Assembly (NCBI GenBank): GCA_009914555.1
Contig: WNDY01000039.1
Span: 1-42,511, forward strand
From: Xylophilus sp.
GTDB taxonomy: Bacteria; Pseudomonadota; Gammaproteobacteria; Burkholderiales; Burkholderiaceae_C
Direction: 5' to 3'
DNA: 42,511 nucleotides
The notes below the pieces were generated by a model that did no database searches, was not told the origin of the DNA, and saw only the letters and a list, made by a program, of their open reading frames with translations. This document shows positions 1 to 7,783 of this stretch, one piece after another (positions within the stretch are counted from its first letter, which is position 1; each line of letters starts with the position of its first letter). Position numbers and translations under genes: made by a program.

Positions 1-533
1 ATCTGCCGGGCCAAATCATGGCCCAGGTCGCGCAGGACGTGTACGACACGCCGACCGGCAAGCATCTGTTGATCCCGCAAGGCTCGCGGCTCGTCGGCTC
101 GTATTCGAGCGATGTGGCCTACGGCCAGGCGCGCGTGCTGGTCGCGTGGCAGCGCATCGTGTTCCCCGATGGCAAGGCGATGGACATTGGCGCGATGCCG
201 GGCGCGGACAGCGCCGGGTACGCGGGCTTCAACGATCAGGTGAACAACCACTATGTGCGCCTGTTCGGTTCGGCCTTCCTCATGTCCGGGGTGACGGCTG
301 GCATCACCTACAGCCAACGCCAGAACCAGGCCCAAAACACCTACGGCGCACCGAGCGCCAGCAGTGCCCTAAGCGAAGCCCTCGGCCAGCAGCTCGGCCA
401 AGTCACGGCGCAGCTCATCGCCAAGAACCTGAGCATTTCGCCCACGCTGGAAATCCGGCCCGGCTATCGCTTCAACGTCGTGGTTACGAAGGACATGACG
501 TTTTCCAAGCCCTACCGTTCCTTCGACTACTAA
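1..533 (+). CDS. trbI: TrbI, mating-channel protein (3' part; gene crosses the circle join)
   Basis: This is the C-terminal part of TrbI, the VirB10-like protein that spans inner and outer membranes in the IncP conjugation channel. The reading frame is open from base 1 to the TAA at 531-533 and continues the frame of the 41499 start at the other end, because bases 1-127 repeat 42385-42511. Joined across the circle the gene is 1419 bp, 472 aa, close to the RP4 TrbI length. The segment has the conserved VirB10 C-terminal features: a 'VYDTPTGKHLLIPQGSRLVGSY' type stretch, then 'VAWQRIVFPDG' and, near the end, 'IRPGYRFNVVVTKDM'. It is followed 17 bp later by trbJ in the same operon. Confidence 0.95.
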   Translation, partial: LPGQIMAQVAQDVYDTPTGKHLLIPQGSRLVGSYSSDVAYGQARVLVAWQRIVFPDGKAMDIGAMPGADSAGYAGFNDQVNNHYVRLFGSAFLMSGVTAGITYSQRQNQAQNTYGAPSASSALSEALGQQLGQVTAQLIAKNLSISPTLEIRPGYRFNVVVTKDMTFSKPYRSFDY

Positions 534-550
534 CGCCATAGGAGAGCACC

Positions 551-1315
551 ATGAAGCAGAAGTTTTTAGCCGCTAAATTGGCCCTCGTCGTCGCTGTTTC
601 GAGCACGTTGATGGTCACGCCTGTGGAGGCTGGTATCCCCGTCATCGACGGCACCAACCTGTCGCAGAACATCATGACGGCCATCGAATCGGTGGCCCAA
701 ACGCTCAAGCAAATTGAGCAGTACAGCACCCAGCTCCAGCAGTATCAAAACCAGCTCCAGAACACGATGGCCCCGGCCGCGTATATCTGGGATCAGGCGC
801 AATCGACCATCAACGGGTTGATGAATGCGACCAACACGCTGAACTACTACAAGAACCAGCTCGGCAGCCTGGACAGCTACATCGGCAAGTTCCAGGACGT
901 GAACTACTACAAGGGGTCGCCGTGCTTCTCGGCTACCGGCTGCTCGGCCGCCGAGTGGACAGCCATGAAGAACGTGCAGCAGCTCGCCAGCGAGTCGCAG
1001 AAGAAGGCCAACGATGCCTTGTTCAAGGGCCTCGACAAGCAGCAAGACAACCTGACCGCCGACGCGGCGACGTTGCAGCGGCTCCAGTCCTCGGCGCAGG
1101 GCGCAACCGGGCAGATGCAGGCCATCGGCTACGCCAACCAGCTCGCCAGCCAGCAGGCCAACCAGCTCTTGCAGATTCGCGGCCTGTTGATCGCGCAGCA
1201 GAACGCGGTGGCAACCAAGATGCAGGCCGACGCCGACAAGGAAGCCCAGCAGGCGGCAGCGGCCGCACAACTGCGCCAGGGCAGCTACCGGGCCAGCCCG
1301 GCGCGCACCTGGTAA
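551..1315 (+). CDS. trbJ: TrbJ, VirB5-like pilus/channel protein
   Basis: A 254-aa protein with an N-terminal signal peptide (MKQKFLAAK, hydrophobic core, cleavage probably after VEA near residue 27). The mature part is rich in Gln, Ala and Asn and predicted to be helical, as in VirB5/TrbJ proteins, which are minor pilus components in the periplasm. Residues 100-145 hold a Cys pair (SPCFSATGCSA) that could form a disulphide. The start is chosen by the AGGAGAG ribosome site at 540-546. A perfect KorB operator (565-577) lies inside codons 5-9. The place between trbI and trbK matches the IncP trb order. RP4 TrbJ is about the same length. Confidence 0.93.
   Translation: MKQKFLAAKLALVVAVSSTLMVTPVEAGIPVIDGTNLSQNIMTAIESVAQTLKQIEQYSTQLQQYQNQLQNTMAPAAYIWDQAQSTINGLMNATNTLNYYKNQLGSLDSYIGKFQDVNYYKGSPCFSATGCSAAEWTAMKNVQQLASESQKKANDALFKGLDKQQDNLTADAATLQRLQSSAQGATGQMQAIGYANQLASQQANQLLQIRGLLIAQQNAVATKMQADADKEAQQAAAAAQLRQGSYRASPARTW
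565..577. promoter_or_regulatory. KorB operator inside trbJ
   Basis: A perfect 13-bp TTTAGCCGCTAAA palindrome, the KorB binding sequence, lies within the first codons of trbJ. No promoter is evident beside it, so it is more likely a distant or partition-type KorB site than a simple repressor site. Confidence 0.85.
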
Positions 1316-1324
1316 GGGGGATTC

Positions 1325-1552
1325 ATGAAAGCAATCAAGGCTCTGTCCTTGGCCTCGGCCGCCCTCGTGGCGGCCTTGGTCGCCGGCTGCGACAACAAGC
1401 CGGCCACGGCCCCCATGCCGGAAGTGAACGACGAGAACTGCAAGCCCGAGAACATCGCCAAGATCGAGGACAAGGGCGTCCAGCAGGCTTTCTCGTCGCT
1501 GTGCTTGCGTCGTGGTGGGGAGTTCAAGCCCAGCCCGAAACGCGAATGGTGA
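1325..1552 (+). CDS. trbK: TrbK, entry-exclusion lipoprotein
   Basis: A 75-aa small lipoprotein. The N-terminus has a lysine, a hydrophobic run and the lipobox VAGC, with the modified Cys at residue 22, followed by a short charged domain. In IncP plasmids TrbK sits in the recipient's cytoplasmic membrane and blocks entry of a second related plasmid; it is not needed for transfer out. The gene follows trbJ after 9 bp with an AAGGGGG ribosome site (1314-1320) and precedes trbL by 10 bp. RP4 TrbK is 69 aa; this one carries a slightly longer tail. Assignment rests on size, lipobox and position; sequence of TrbK proteins varies a lot between subgroups. Confidence 0.9.
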   Translation: MKAIKALSLASAALVAALVAGCDNKPATAPMPEVNDENCKPENIAKIEDKGVQQAFSSLCLRRGGEFKPSPKREW

Positions 1553-1562
1553 GGTGCTGACG

Positions 1563-3296
1563 ATGAGAATGCCAGCCAATCTAAAAACCCTCGCCCTGCC
1601 GCTGTTCGTCTGGCTGGCGTTCTTCGCGGTCGATGCCCACGCGGCCATCGACAACGCCGGCGTGTTCGATAGCGTGCTGGATCGCTACCAGGCCGCCGCG
1701 AGCGGCTGGGCCGGTGTCATCACCACGGCCGCAACCTGGCTCTTCTGGACGCTGGTTGTGATCTCGATGGTCTGGACGTTCGGCATGATGGCCTTGCGCA
1801 AGGCCGACATTGGCGAGTTCTTCGCGGAGTTCGTCCGCTTCACGATCTTTACCGGCTTCTTCTGGTGGGCGCTGACCAACGGCCCTAACTTCGCATCGTC
1901 CATCTATGCGTCGTTGCGGCAGCTCGCCGGCAACGCGACGGGCCTGGGCAATGCGCTATCGCCCTCGGGCATCGTGGACGTGGGCTTTGCGATCTTCGAC
2001 AAGGTGATGGATCAGTCCTCGGTGTGGTCGCCGGTGGACAGCATGGCCGGCATCCTCATGGCCGTGGCGATCCTGGTCATCCTGGCCCTGGTCGGCGTCA
2101 ACATGCTCCTGCTGCTCGCGTCGGGCTGGGTGCTGGCCTACGGCGGCGTGTTCTTCCTCGGCTTCGGTGGTTCGCGTTGGACTTCCGACATGGCGATCAA
2201 CTACTACAAGGTCGTCCTGGGCGTGGCCGCGCAGCTCTTCGCAATGGTGCTCCTGGTGGGCATCGGCAAGACCTTCCTCGATGACTACTACGCGCGCATG
2301 AGCGCCGGCATCAGCCTCAAGGAAATGGGCGTGATGCTGATCGTCGTCATCATCCTTCTGGCGTTGACCAACAAGATTCCGCCGCTCATCGCCGGGATCA
2401 TCACCGGCGCGAGCGTGGGCGGTGCCGGCATCGGTCAGTTCGGTGCAGGCGCTGCGCTGGGTGCCGCAGGCATGGCAGCAGCAGCGGCCGCCACTGGCGG
2501 CGCAGCTCTGGCCGCCGGCGCGGCTTCGGCCGCCGGCGGTGCCTCGGCCGTCATGGCCGCCTTCTCGAAGGCCAATGAGAACGTGTCGGCAGGCACGGAC
2601 GTGATGTCGGCCTTCTCTGGTGGCGGCAGCTCGGGCGGTGGTTCAGGCGGTGGCGGTGGCGACGCCGGCACCGGCGGCACGCCGTTCGCGCAGGCTGCGG
2701 GCTTTAGCGGCGGCTCCGGTGGCGGCTCGTCATCGGGTGGCGGCAGCACCTCGACCGGCAGCAGCTCGGGCAGCTCGAAGGGTGGCGAGAAGGGCGGCGA
2801 CAAGGCCGGCGCCGGCGGCCAGGGCAGCGGCTCGACCGCCAGCACCGGCAACGGTGCGGACAAGGCCGCCAAGAACGAACCCAAGCCCGCCGGCGGGGCA
2901 GGGCAGGGGCAGCAGGGCGGCCAGCAGGCCGCGCCGGGCAGCACCGGCCCCGGCTTGCTCGCGTCGGCCGCCTCGGCGCTCGGCACTGCCGGCCGGATCG
3001 CGGCCGACGCCGGCGCGAACTTGGCGAAGGGAACCGCCGATGTTGCCAAGGCCAAGGCCGCGAGCCTGCGCGAAGCCGCAGCCGAACGGATCGCCGACAC
3101 CACCGGCGGAAAGATCGCCGCCGCGATCAAGGCGCAAGGAAGCGGCACGGCCGAGAACATCGACGTGCCCGACCAGCAGCCCGCGCCGAGCTTCGGCGAC
3201 AACAGCCTGGCAGGCGGCCCAGCCGATGCCGATCCCGAGTCCGAAGTAGCCGCGTTCGCCAACCGCGAGCAAGGCCGCGACGGCACAACTGCGTAA
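1563..3296 (+). CDS. trbL: TrbL, VirB6-like polytopic channel protein
   Basis: A 577-aa inner-membrane protein. After a signal-like segment (to about residue 27, DAHA) come about six hydrophobic helices up to residue 300, as in VirB6/TrbL channel subunits. Residues 300-360 are Ala/Gly rich, and residues 360-480 are a low-complexity Gly/Ser tract that expands in GGSSGGGSGGGGG type runs. The C-terminus is Ala-rich and helical. RP4 TrbL is about 528 aa, and the excess lies in the Gly/Ser tract. The ATG at 1563 is preferred over upstream alternatives that overlap trbK; it has GAGGTG 6 bp upstream. Translation is probably coupled to trbK. Confidence 0.93.
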   Translation: MRMPANLKTLALPLFVWLAFFAVDAHAAIDNAGVFDSVLDRYQAAASGWAGVITTAATWLFWTLVVISMVWTFGMMALRKADIGEFFAEFVRFTIFTGFFWWALTNGPNFASSIYASLRQLAGNATGLGNALSPSGIVDVGFAIFDKVMDQSSVWSPVDSMAGILMAVAILVILALVGVNMLLLLASGWVLAYGGVFFLGFGGSRWTSDMAINYYKVVLGVAAQLFAMVLLVGIGKTFLDDYYARMSAGISLKEMGVMLIVVIILLALTNKIPPLIAGIITGASVGGAGIGQFGAGAALGAAGMAAAAAATGGAALAAGAASAAGGASAVMAAFSKANENVSAGTDVMSAFSGGGSSGGGSGGGGGDAGTGGTPFAQAAGFSGGSGGGSSSGGGSTSTGSSSGSSKGGEKGGDKAGAGGQGSGSTASTGNGADKAAKNEPKPAGGAGQGQQGGQQAAPGSTGPGLLASAASALGTAGRIAADAGANLAKGTADVAKAKAASLREAAAERIADTTGGKIAAAIKAQGSGTAENIDVPDQQPAPSFGDNSLAGGPADADPESEVAAFANREQGRDGTTA

Positions 3297-3312
3297 CCAA
3301 GGAGAGTCCATC

Positions 3313-3897
3313 ATGAAGAAAAAACTGTTTGCCCTGGCCGCCCTCGTGGTGGCCCTCGGATCGACCGCCGGCCCGGCCAGCGCGCAAGACGTGCTGACCG
3401 GCGACACGCGCCTGGCCTGCGAGGCGATCCTGTGCTTGTCGTCGGGCACTCGCCCGAGCGAATGCACCCCGTCGCTGTCGCGGTACTTCAACATCACGAA
3501 GCGCAAGCTCTCCGACACGATCCGCGCACGCGCGAACTTCCTCCAGCTCTGCCCGGTCGCCAACCAGACGCCGCAGATGCAGTCGCTCGTGTCGGCGATC
3601 TCGCAAGGTGCCGGCCGCTGCGATGCGCAGTCGCTGAACTCGACCATGCTGGTTTGGACGGGCGGCGATGACGGCCGCACGTACATCAGCAACCAGATGC
3701 CCGACTTCTGCGCGGCCTACACCGGCCACGCCTACACCGACTTCACCAGCAGCGGCACGCTACCGCGCTATGTCGGAACGCCAGAGCGGGGCGGGTATTG
3801 GGTCGAAGCGCGGGACTATGACCGCGCCCTGGCCGAGTACAACGAACGCATCCGGCGCGAGGACGAAGAGCGCCGCCGTCAGTCCTGGCTGAACTGA
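3313..3897 (+). CDS. trbM: TrbM, periplasmic mating-pair-formation protein
   Basis: A 194-aa protein with a clear signal peptide (MKKKLFALAALVVALG, cleavage after ASA near residue 24). The mature protein has several Cys residues (CEAILCLSSG, SECTPS, LQLCPV, GRCDAQS, DFCAAY), which suggests disulphides in the periplasm. It belongs to the TrbM family, named from the IncP mating-pair-formation region; its biochemical role is unknown. Length is nearly the same as RP4 TrbM. An AAGGAGAG ribosome site at 3299-3306 fixes the start. It lies between trbL and trbN as in other IncP-1 plasmids. Confidence 0.92.
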   Translation: MKKKLFALAALVVALGSTAGPASAQDVLTGDTRLACEAILCLSSGTRPSECTPSLSRYFNITKRKLSDTIRARANFLQLCPVANQTPQMQSLVSAISQGAGRCDAQSLNSTMLVWTGGDDGRTYISNQMPDFCAAYTGHAYTDFTSSGTLPRYVGTPERGGYWVEARDYDRALAEYNERIRREDEERRRQSWLN

Positions 3898-3910
3898 GGG
3901 AGGGGAGGGC

Positions 3911-4555
3911 ATGCCGTTCTTCGCCGATCTGCCGCCGCAGCTCCAGGAGCGCGTCGTCTGCTCGATCTCGGCCGCCGTGAAGTACGAGGTGCCGGTCAAC
4001 ATCGTGTTGGCCGTCGCCGAGAAGGAGGGCGGCAAGCCGGGCCAGTGGGTGCGCAACTCGAATGGCACGCATGACGTTGGCCCGATGCAGTTCAACACCG
4101 CGTACCTGGGCGACCTGGCCCGGTACGGCATCACGGCGAACGATGTGGCGGCCGCTGGCTGCTACTCGTTCGACCTGGCCGCCTGGCGGCTTCGGATGCA
4201 CATCCGCAACGACAAGGGCGACCTCTGGACGAAGGCGGCGAATTACCACTCGCGCACGCCGCAGTACAACGCGGTGTACCGGGCCGACTTGATGCGCAAG
4301 GCGTCGAAGTGGGCAGATTGGCTCGAAGCCCGATTCGTCACGCTCGACGTGATGAAGGCCGGTGCCACGCCCTCGATGCCGAGTCAGCCCGTTCCGGCGG
4401 CCACGGTGGCCCAGCAGGCCACGCCGGCGGCCAGGCCGACACCAGCACCCCAGCAAGCCGCCCCGGCGGCCGCAGCAGCTCGCAGCGTGACGATGGCCGG
4501 CTACGTGCCTCGCACGGTGTCTTTCAGGATGAACGATCAAGAGGAAACGAAGTGA
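3911..4555 (+). CDS. trbN: TrbN, lytic transglycosylase of the conjugation channel
   Basis: A 214-aa peptidoglycan-cleaving lytic transglycosylase with the lysozyme-like SLT fold. The probable catalytic acid is Glu37 in 'AVAEKEGG', followed by the family motif 'DVGPMQFN' near residues 55-62 and 'AANYHSRTPQYNAVY' near 105-120. Residues 150-190 are Ala/Pro rich and lead to a basic tail. TrbN/VirB1 type enzymes open the cell wall locally for assembly of the transfer apparatus. There is no obvious signal peptide, as in RP4 TrbN, so export may be unusual. The ribosome site is GGGAGGGGAGG at 3898-3908. The stop overlaps the GTG start of trbO. Confidence 0.93.
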   Translation: MPFFADLPPQLQERVVCSISAAVKYEVPVNIVLAVAEKEGGKPGQWVRNSNGTHDVGPMQFNTAYLGDLARYGITANDVAAAGCYSFDLAAWRLRMHIRNDKGDLWTKAANYHSRTPQYNAVYRADLMRKASKWADWLEARFVTLDVMKAGATPSMPSQPVPAATVAQQATPAARPTPAPQQAAPAAAAARSVTMAGYVPRTVSFRMNDQEETK

Positions 4556-4818
4556 CCTACAGCAATCTCATTCCCGCCACGGACTGGTTCTACGTCCACA
4601 AGCAACTGACCACGCAGGCCGATGCGCCGCCGGTGGTGCATCACGTCGCCGCCTTCGCGCTCACTGAGGACGGCGAGGTGGTGGGCTTGATCCCTGTCGC
4701 CGAGGGGCGCAAGAACCCGCCGCGCCTGGTGCCGCCGCCGCCCGGCGTCGATGGCTTCTATCTCCACCGCGACCAGCTCAACGAGCAAGAGGCCGAGCTT
4801 GCACGCACTACGCGCTAA
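4552..4818 (+). CDS. trbO: TrbO, small trb operon protein (GTG start)
   Basis: An 88-aa protein of unknown function, the same length as RP4 TrbO. It begins with GTG at 4552, which overlaps the TGA of trbN (4553-4555), and has an AAGAGGAAA ribosome site just upstream, so translation should be coupled. The protein is hydrophilic with no membrane segment; its centre is Pro-rich (RLVPPPPGVDGFYLHRDQL). RP4 work found TrbO dispensable for transfer. It overlaps the probable start of trbP. An ATG-only search would miss the first residues. Confidence 0.85.
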   Translation: MTYSNLIPATDWFYVHKQLTTQADAPPVVHHVAAFALTEDGEVVGLIPVAEGRKNPPRLVPPPPGVDGFYLHRDQLNEQEAELARTTR

Positions 4819-5530
4819 CGCCGCGCCGGCGCTGCCACGCCTGGCCGTTGCCGATGGCACGGTCGAAGGCTTGAAGTGGCTCGCGCTGGCTCTGATGACC
4901 GGCGATCACGTCAACAAGTACCTGTTCAACGCCACGCTGCCGGTGCTCTTCGAGGCCGGCCGCGTGGCGCTCCCTCTTTTCGTGTTCGTCCTGGCCTACA
5001 ACCTGGCCCGGCCGGGCACGCTCGAACGCGGCGTGTACGGCCGCACCATGTCGCGCCTGGCGGTGTTCGGCGCGGTGGCCTCGGTGCCTTTCGTGGCCCT
5101 CGGCGGCCTGTACGCCGGGTGGTGGCCGCTCAACGTGATGTTCACGCTGCTGGTAGTGACGGCCACGGCCTACATGGTCGAACGTGGCGGCAAGCTGCAC
5201 CTGGCGGCCGCCGGCGTCGTGTTCCTGTTCGGCGGCAGCTCGGTCGAATATTGGTGGCCGGCCGTGGCCTTTGGCCTGGCGGTGTGGTCGTACACGCGCC
5301 GGCCGAGCTGGGCCGCCGCGGCGGTCGCGGTGCTGGCCTGCGCGGCCCTGTGGTTCATCAATCGCAACCTGTGGGCCTTGGCGGCCCTCCCGGTGCTCTT
5401 CCTGGCCTCGCGCGTGGACGTGCGCCTGCCGCGCCTGCGCTGGGCCTTCTACGCCTATTACCCGCTGCACCTGGCCGCGCTCTGGTTGATCCGCATCCCC
5501 ATGAGCAAGGCCGGCTACCTGTTCTTCTGA
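4799..5530 (+). CDS. trbP: TrbP, pilin-maturation membrane protein (TraX family)
   Basis: A polytopic membrane protein of about 243 aa, of the TraX/TrbP family that modifies conjugative pilin (F TraX acetylates pilin; IncP TrbP acts in maturation of TrbC). Conserved features are 'KWLALALMTGDHVNKYLF' near residues 22-39, several hydrophobic helices and the terminal 'RWAFYAYYPLHLAALW', where the YxYYPxHL motif marks the family. The start is uncertain. I choose TTG at 4799, which has AAGAGG 8 bp upstream and overlaps the end of trbO; an in-frame ATG at 4751 would give 259 aa but lies deep inside trbO. It is the last recognised trb gene. Confidence 0.9.
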   Translation: MHALRANAAPALPRLAVADGTVEGLKWLALALMTGDHVNKYLFNATLPVLFEAGRVALPLFVFVLAYNLARPGTLERGVYGRTMSRLAVFGAVASVPFVALGGLYAGWWPLNVMFTLLVVTATAYMVERGGKLHLAAAGVVFLFGGSSVEYWWPAVAFGLAVWSYTRRPSWAAAAVAVLACAALWFINRNLWALAALPVLFLASRVDVRLPRLRWAFYAYYPLHLAALWLIRIPMSKAGYLFF

Positions 5531-5545
5531 TTGGAGTTCTGCCCC

Positions 5546-5977
5546 ATGCGAAAACCCGTTCTTCTGGCCCTCTCCCTGGCGTTCCTGGTCAGCGCGCAAT
5601 GCGCACTGGCCGCCGGCGACGCCGGCAACTTCGGCACGCCGATCAAGTCGGGCGTGTCGGTGTCCTTCCCCGACAGCAGCGCGACGTTCCAGCCGACGCC
5701 CGAGGCCCTGGAGCTGCTGGCCGACGCCAGGAACGCGGCGATCATCTACATCAGCGGGCGCACCAGCACGCTACGGCCCAGCGCGGCCGACGAAGCCCTT
5801 GCACTGCGCCGCGCCCTGTCGGCCAGGTCGTACCTGGTGGCGCGCGGCGTCTCGCCGCTCAAGATCATGGTGAACTTCGCATCGGCCGCCGACTTCGTGG
5901 CCGACAACTCGACGGCCGAGGGCCGGCGCGAGAACCAGCGCGTGGACATTGAGGTGGTCTACATCCCCACCTACTGA
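5546..5977 (+). CDS. upf30.5: Upf30.5, OmpA-like exported protein
   Basis: A 143-aa protein with a signal peptide (MRKPVLLALSLAFLVSAQCALA). The mature part resembles the peptidoglycan-binding OmpA C-terminal domain: 'VSFPDSSATFQPTPEALELLADA', then 'IIYISGRTS' and the terminal 'AEGRRENQRVDIEVVY', which is the typical NRRVDI motif. It corresponds to the IncP-1 backbone gene upf30.5 at the end of the trb operon, thought to be an outer-membrane lipoprotein-like factor that is not essential for transfer. It starts 15 bp after trbP with GGAG at 5533-5536. A hairpin cluster follows it directly. Confidence 0.87.
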   Translation: MRKPVLLALSLAFLVSAQCALAAGDAGNFGTPIKSGVSVSFPDSSATFQPTPEALELLADARNAAIIYISGRTSTLRPSAADEALALRRALSARSYLVARGVSPLKIMVNFASAADFVADNSTAEGRRENQRVDIEVVYIPTY

Positions 5978-5985
5978 GCGATCCG

Positions 5986-6098
5986 GCATCGCCATTTCTG
6001 GCGGTGCTGCAGGTCGCTCCAGCAGCTCGGCATCGTCGTCTCTGACGATGCAGGCCCGGCCGGCTTCCCTTGACAGCATCGCCATTTCTGACGATGCT
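5986..6098. repeat. Hairpin repeat cluster 1 (3 units, inverted orientation)
   Basis: Three imperfect palindromes of about 20 bp (5986-6006, 6030-6051, 6076-6097) have the form CATCGYC, four to six bases, then GRCGRTG. They are the reverse complement of the units at 7784-8007, 22028-22188 and 32339-32545. A CTGCAG hexamer at 6007-6012 directly follows the first unit. They fill the 156-bp gap between upf30.5 and upf31. Confidence 0.8.
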
Positions 6099-6133
6099 GG
6101 CCAAGTCCCCCGATTTACTCCAGGAAGAAGGCC

Positions 6134-6808
6134 ATGAGATACCCCGGCGGCAAGGGCGGTGCCGGCGTCTACCAGACGATCATCAACAACATCCCGCCGC
6201 ACGACACGTACATCGAAACGCACCTGGGCGGCGGCAACATCCTGGAGCGCAAGCGGCCCGCTGCGCGCAGCGTCGGCATCGACCTTGATCCCGAAGTGAT
6301 CGAGGTCTGGCAGCAGCTCGACGTGCCCGGCCTGGAGCTGCACCACGGCGACGCCGTGGCCTGGCTGGAGTCCCACCCCTTCACCGGCTCCGAGTTTGTC
6401 TACGTCGATCCGCCCTATGTGATGGACAGCCGGCGCGGCGGCAAGCTCTACCGCCACGAATACGACGACGCCGACCACGTGCGGCTGCTCGACGTGCTGG
6501 CCGGCCTGCCGTGCGCGGTGATGGTGTCGGGCTACAGCTCAACGATCTATGACAGCTCTCCCTTGGCGTCATGGCGAACCATCGACTTCAACGCGATGAC
6601 GCGCGGCGGCATCGCCATCGAACGGCTCTGGATGAACTACCCCGAGCCGGCCGAGCTGCACGATCTGCGCTACCTCGGCAGCAACTTCCGCGAGCGCGAG
6701 CGCATCAAGCGGAAGAAAGCCCGCTGGCAAGCGAAGCTCGCCAAGCTCGATCCGCTGGAGCGCGCGGCGATCATGGAATGCTTGCGCGAGCTGGAGGCGG
6801 CCGAGTAG
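6134..6808 (+). CDS. upf31.0: Upf31, D12-class adenine DNA methyltransferase
   Basis: A 224-aa probable N6-adenine DNA methyltransferase. The N-terminus 'MRYPGGKGG' is the SAM-binding start typical of Dam/D12 enzymes; 'ETHLGGGNI' at 29-36 corresponds to the FxGxG motif, and the catalytic motif DPPY is at 92-95. The C-terminus is basic (RIKRKKARWQAKLAKLD). This matches IncP-1 backbone gene upf31.0. No partner endonuclease is next to it, so an orphan methylase that protects the plasmid or marks it is likely (inference). It converges on parA, whose stop codon lies one base away. The recognition sequence is not predictable here. Confidence 0.87.
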   Translation: MRYPGGKGGAGVYQTIINNIPPHDTYIETHLGGGNILERKRPAARSVGIDLDPEVIEVWQQLDVPGLELHHGDAVAWLESHPFTGSEFVYVDPPYVMDSRRGGKLYRHEYDDADHVRLLDVLAGLPCAVMVSGYSSTIYDSSPLASWRTIDFNAMTRGGIAIERLWMNYPEPAELHDLRYLGSNFRERERIKRKKARWQAKLAKLDPLERAAIMECLRELEAAE

Positions 6809-6809
6809 G

Positions 6810-7661
6810 TCACGCCTGCGCCTGGTTGTGCAGCGCCCATACGCGCTTGACCTGGCTTTCACTGCATCCGGCCAGCCTGGCCGTCTCTGGAATGCTGTGG
6901 CCCGCCGTGCGCAGCGCCACGATGCGGTCATGCACCTTCGTGTTGGCCTTGCGGCCGGTGTAGCGGCCGGCGTTCCTCGCCAGCTCGACGCCTTGCCGCT
7001 GCCGCTCGCGGCGATCCTCGTAGTCGTCGCGGGCCATCTGCAAGGCCAGCTTCAAAAGCATGTCCTGGATCGACTCCAGCACCACCTTTGCCACGCCCTT
7101 CGCCTCGGCCGCCAGGTCGGACAGATCGACCACGCCAGGGACAGCCAGGCGCGCGCCCTGCGCGCGGATCGAGGCCACGAGGCGTTCAGCCTCGGGCAGC
7201 GGCAAGCGGCTGATGCGGTCGATCTTCTCCGCAACCACGACTTCGCCGGGTTGCAGGTCGCCGATCATGCGCAGCAGCTCCGCGCGATCGGCGCGAGCGC
7301 CCGAAGCCTTCTCGCGGTAGATGCCGGCGACGTAGAAGCCGGCGGCCCTGGTGCTCTCCACGATGGCGGCCTGCCTGGTCAAGTCCTGCTCGTCGGTGCT
7401 GACGCGCAGGTAGATGCGCGCGACCTTGAAGGCGACGCCGGCGGCCTGGTGCTCGGCCGGCGTGCGCATGATTCGGTCGGCACCTTCGACCAGGCCATCG
7501 CCGCCGACGCGCAGCGGTGGCGTCTTGGCGAGCGCCTGGCGCGCTGCGCGGGACTGGCGCGGCATGGCCGCGATCTGTGTTTCCTGGGCGGTGCGCGGCG
7601 TGATGATCGCGCTGCGTGTCGCCTTCTTCTTGCCTGGGAAGTAGCCGTTGCGGCTGGTCAT
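6810..7661 (-). CDS. parA: ParA-like serine resolvase with N-terminal extension
   Basis: A 283-aa serine recombinase. The catalytic Ser88 lies in 'ARIYLRVSTDEQDL'; conserved Arg and 'EKIDRISRLPLPEAERL' follow, and the C-terminus is a helix-turn-helix (HSIPETARLAGCSESQVKRVW). Resolvases turn plasmid dimers back into monomers at a res site. The first 75-80 residues, basic and without known similarity, precede the catalytic domain, while most small resolvases begin there. The ATG at 7661 has a strong GGAGGAA ribosome site; a second start at ATG 7469 (residue 65) has only a weak GAAGG. The place beside upf31 and upstream of traC matches IncP-1 beta plasmids. Confidence 0.87.
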   Translation of the reverse strand: MTSRNGYFPGKKKATRSAIITPRTAQETQIAAMPRQSRAARQALAKTPPLRVGGDGLVEGADRIMRTPAEHQAAGVAFKVARIYLRVSTDEQDLTRQAAIVESTRAAGFYVAGIYREKASGARADRAELLRMIGDLQPGEVVVAEKIDRISRLPLPEAERLVASIRAQGARLAVPGVVDLSDLAAEAKGVAKVVLESIQDMLLKLALQMARDDYEDRRERQRQGVELARNAGRYTGRKANTKVHDRIVALRTAGHSIPETARLAGCSESQVKRVWALHNQAQA

Positions 7662-7783
7662 GGGTTCCTCCGGTCATTTTGGGTATACGCAAAGTGTCCG
7701 GTCATGCTACCCCCGGCCAAAAAGGCCGTCATGCGGTTTATCTTGGCCGGGTCGTTGTTGGCGGGTCTAAATGGCCGCTCCGT
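7662..7783. promoter_or_regulatory. parA promoter region and probable res site
   Basis: This stretch lies directly upstream of parA and should hold its promoter and the recombination site. I see TCCGGTCAT repeated directly (7670-7678 and 7699-7707) on either side of GGGTATACGC, a palindromic core, and a small GGCC-A5-GGCC hairpin (7717-7729). Assignment as res is inferred from position beside the resolvase; individual subsites were not resolved. In related plasmids this area is a preferred target of Tn402/Tn5053-type transposons, and it is empty here. Confidence 0.5.

Noticed and set aside
566..1654. A long open frame (362 codons) on the minus strand opposite trbJ and trbK
   Set aside because: It is the antisense shadow of G+C-rich genes with third-position bias; no ribosome site or family similarity, while trbJ and trbK are clearly coding.
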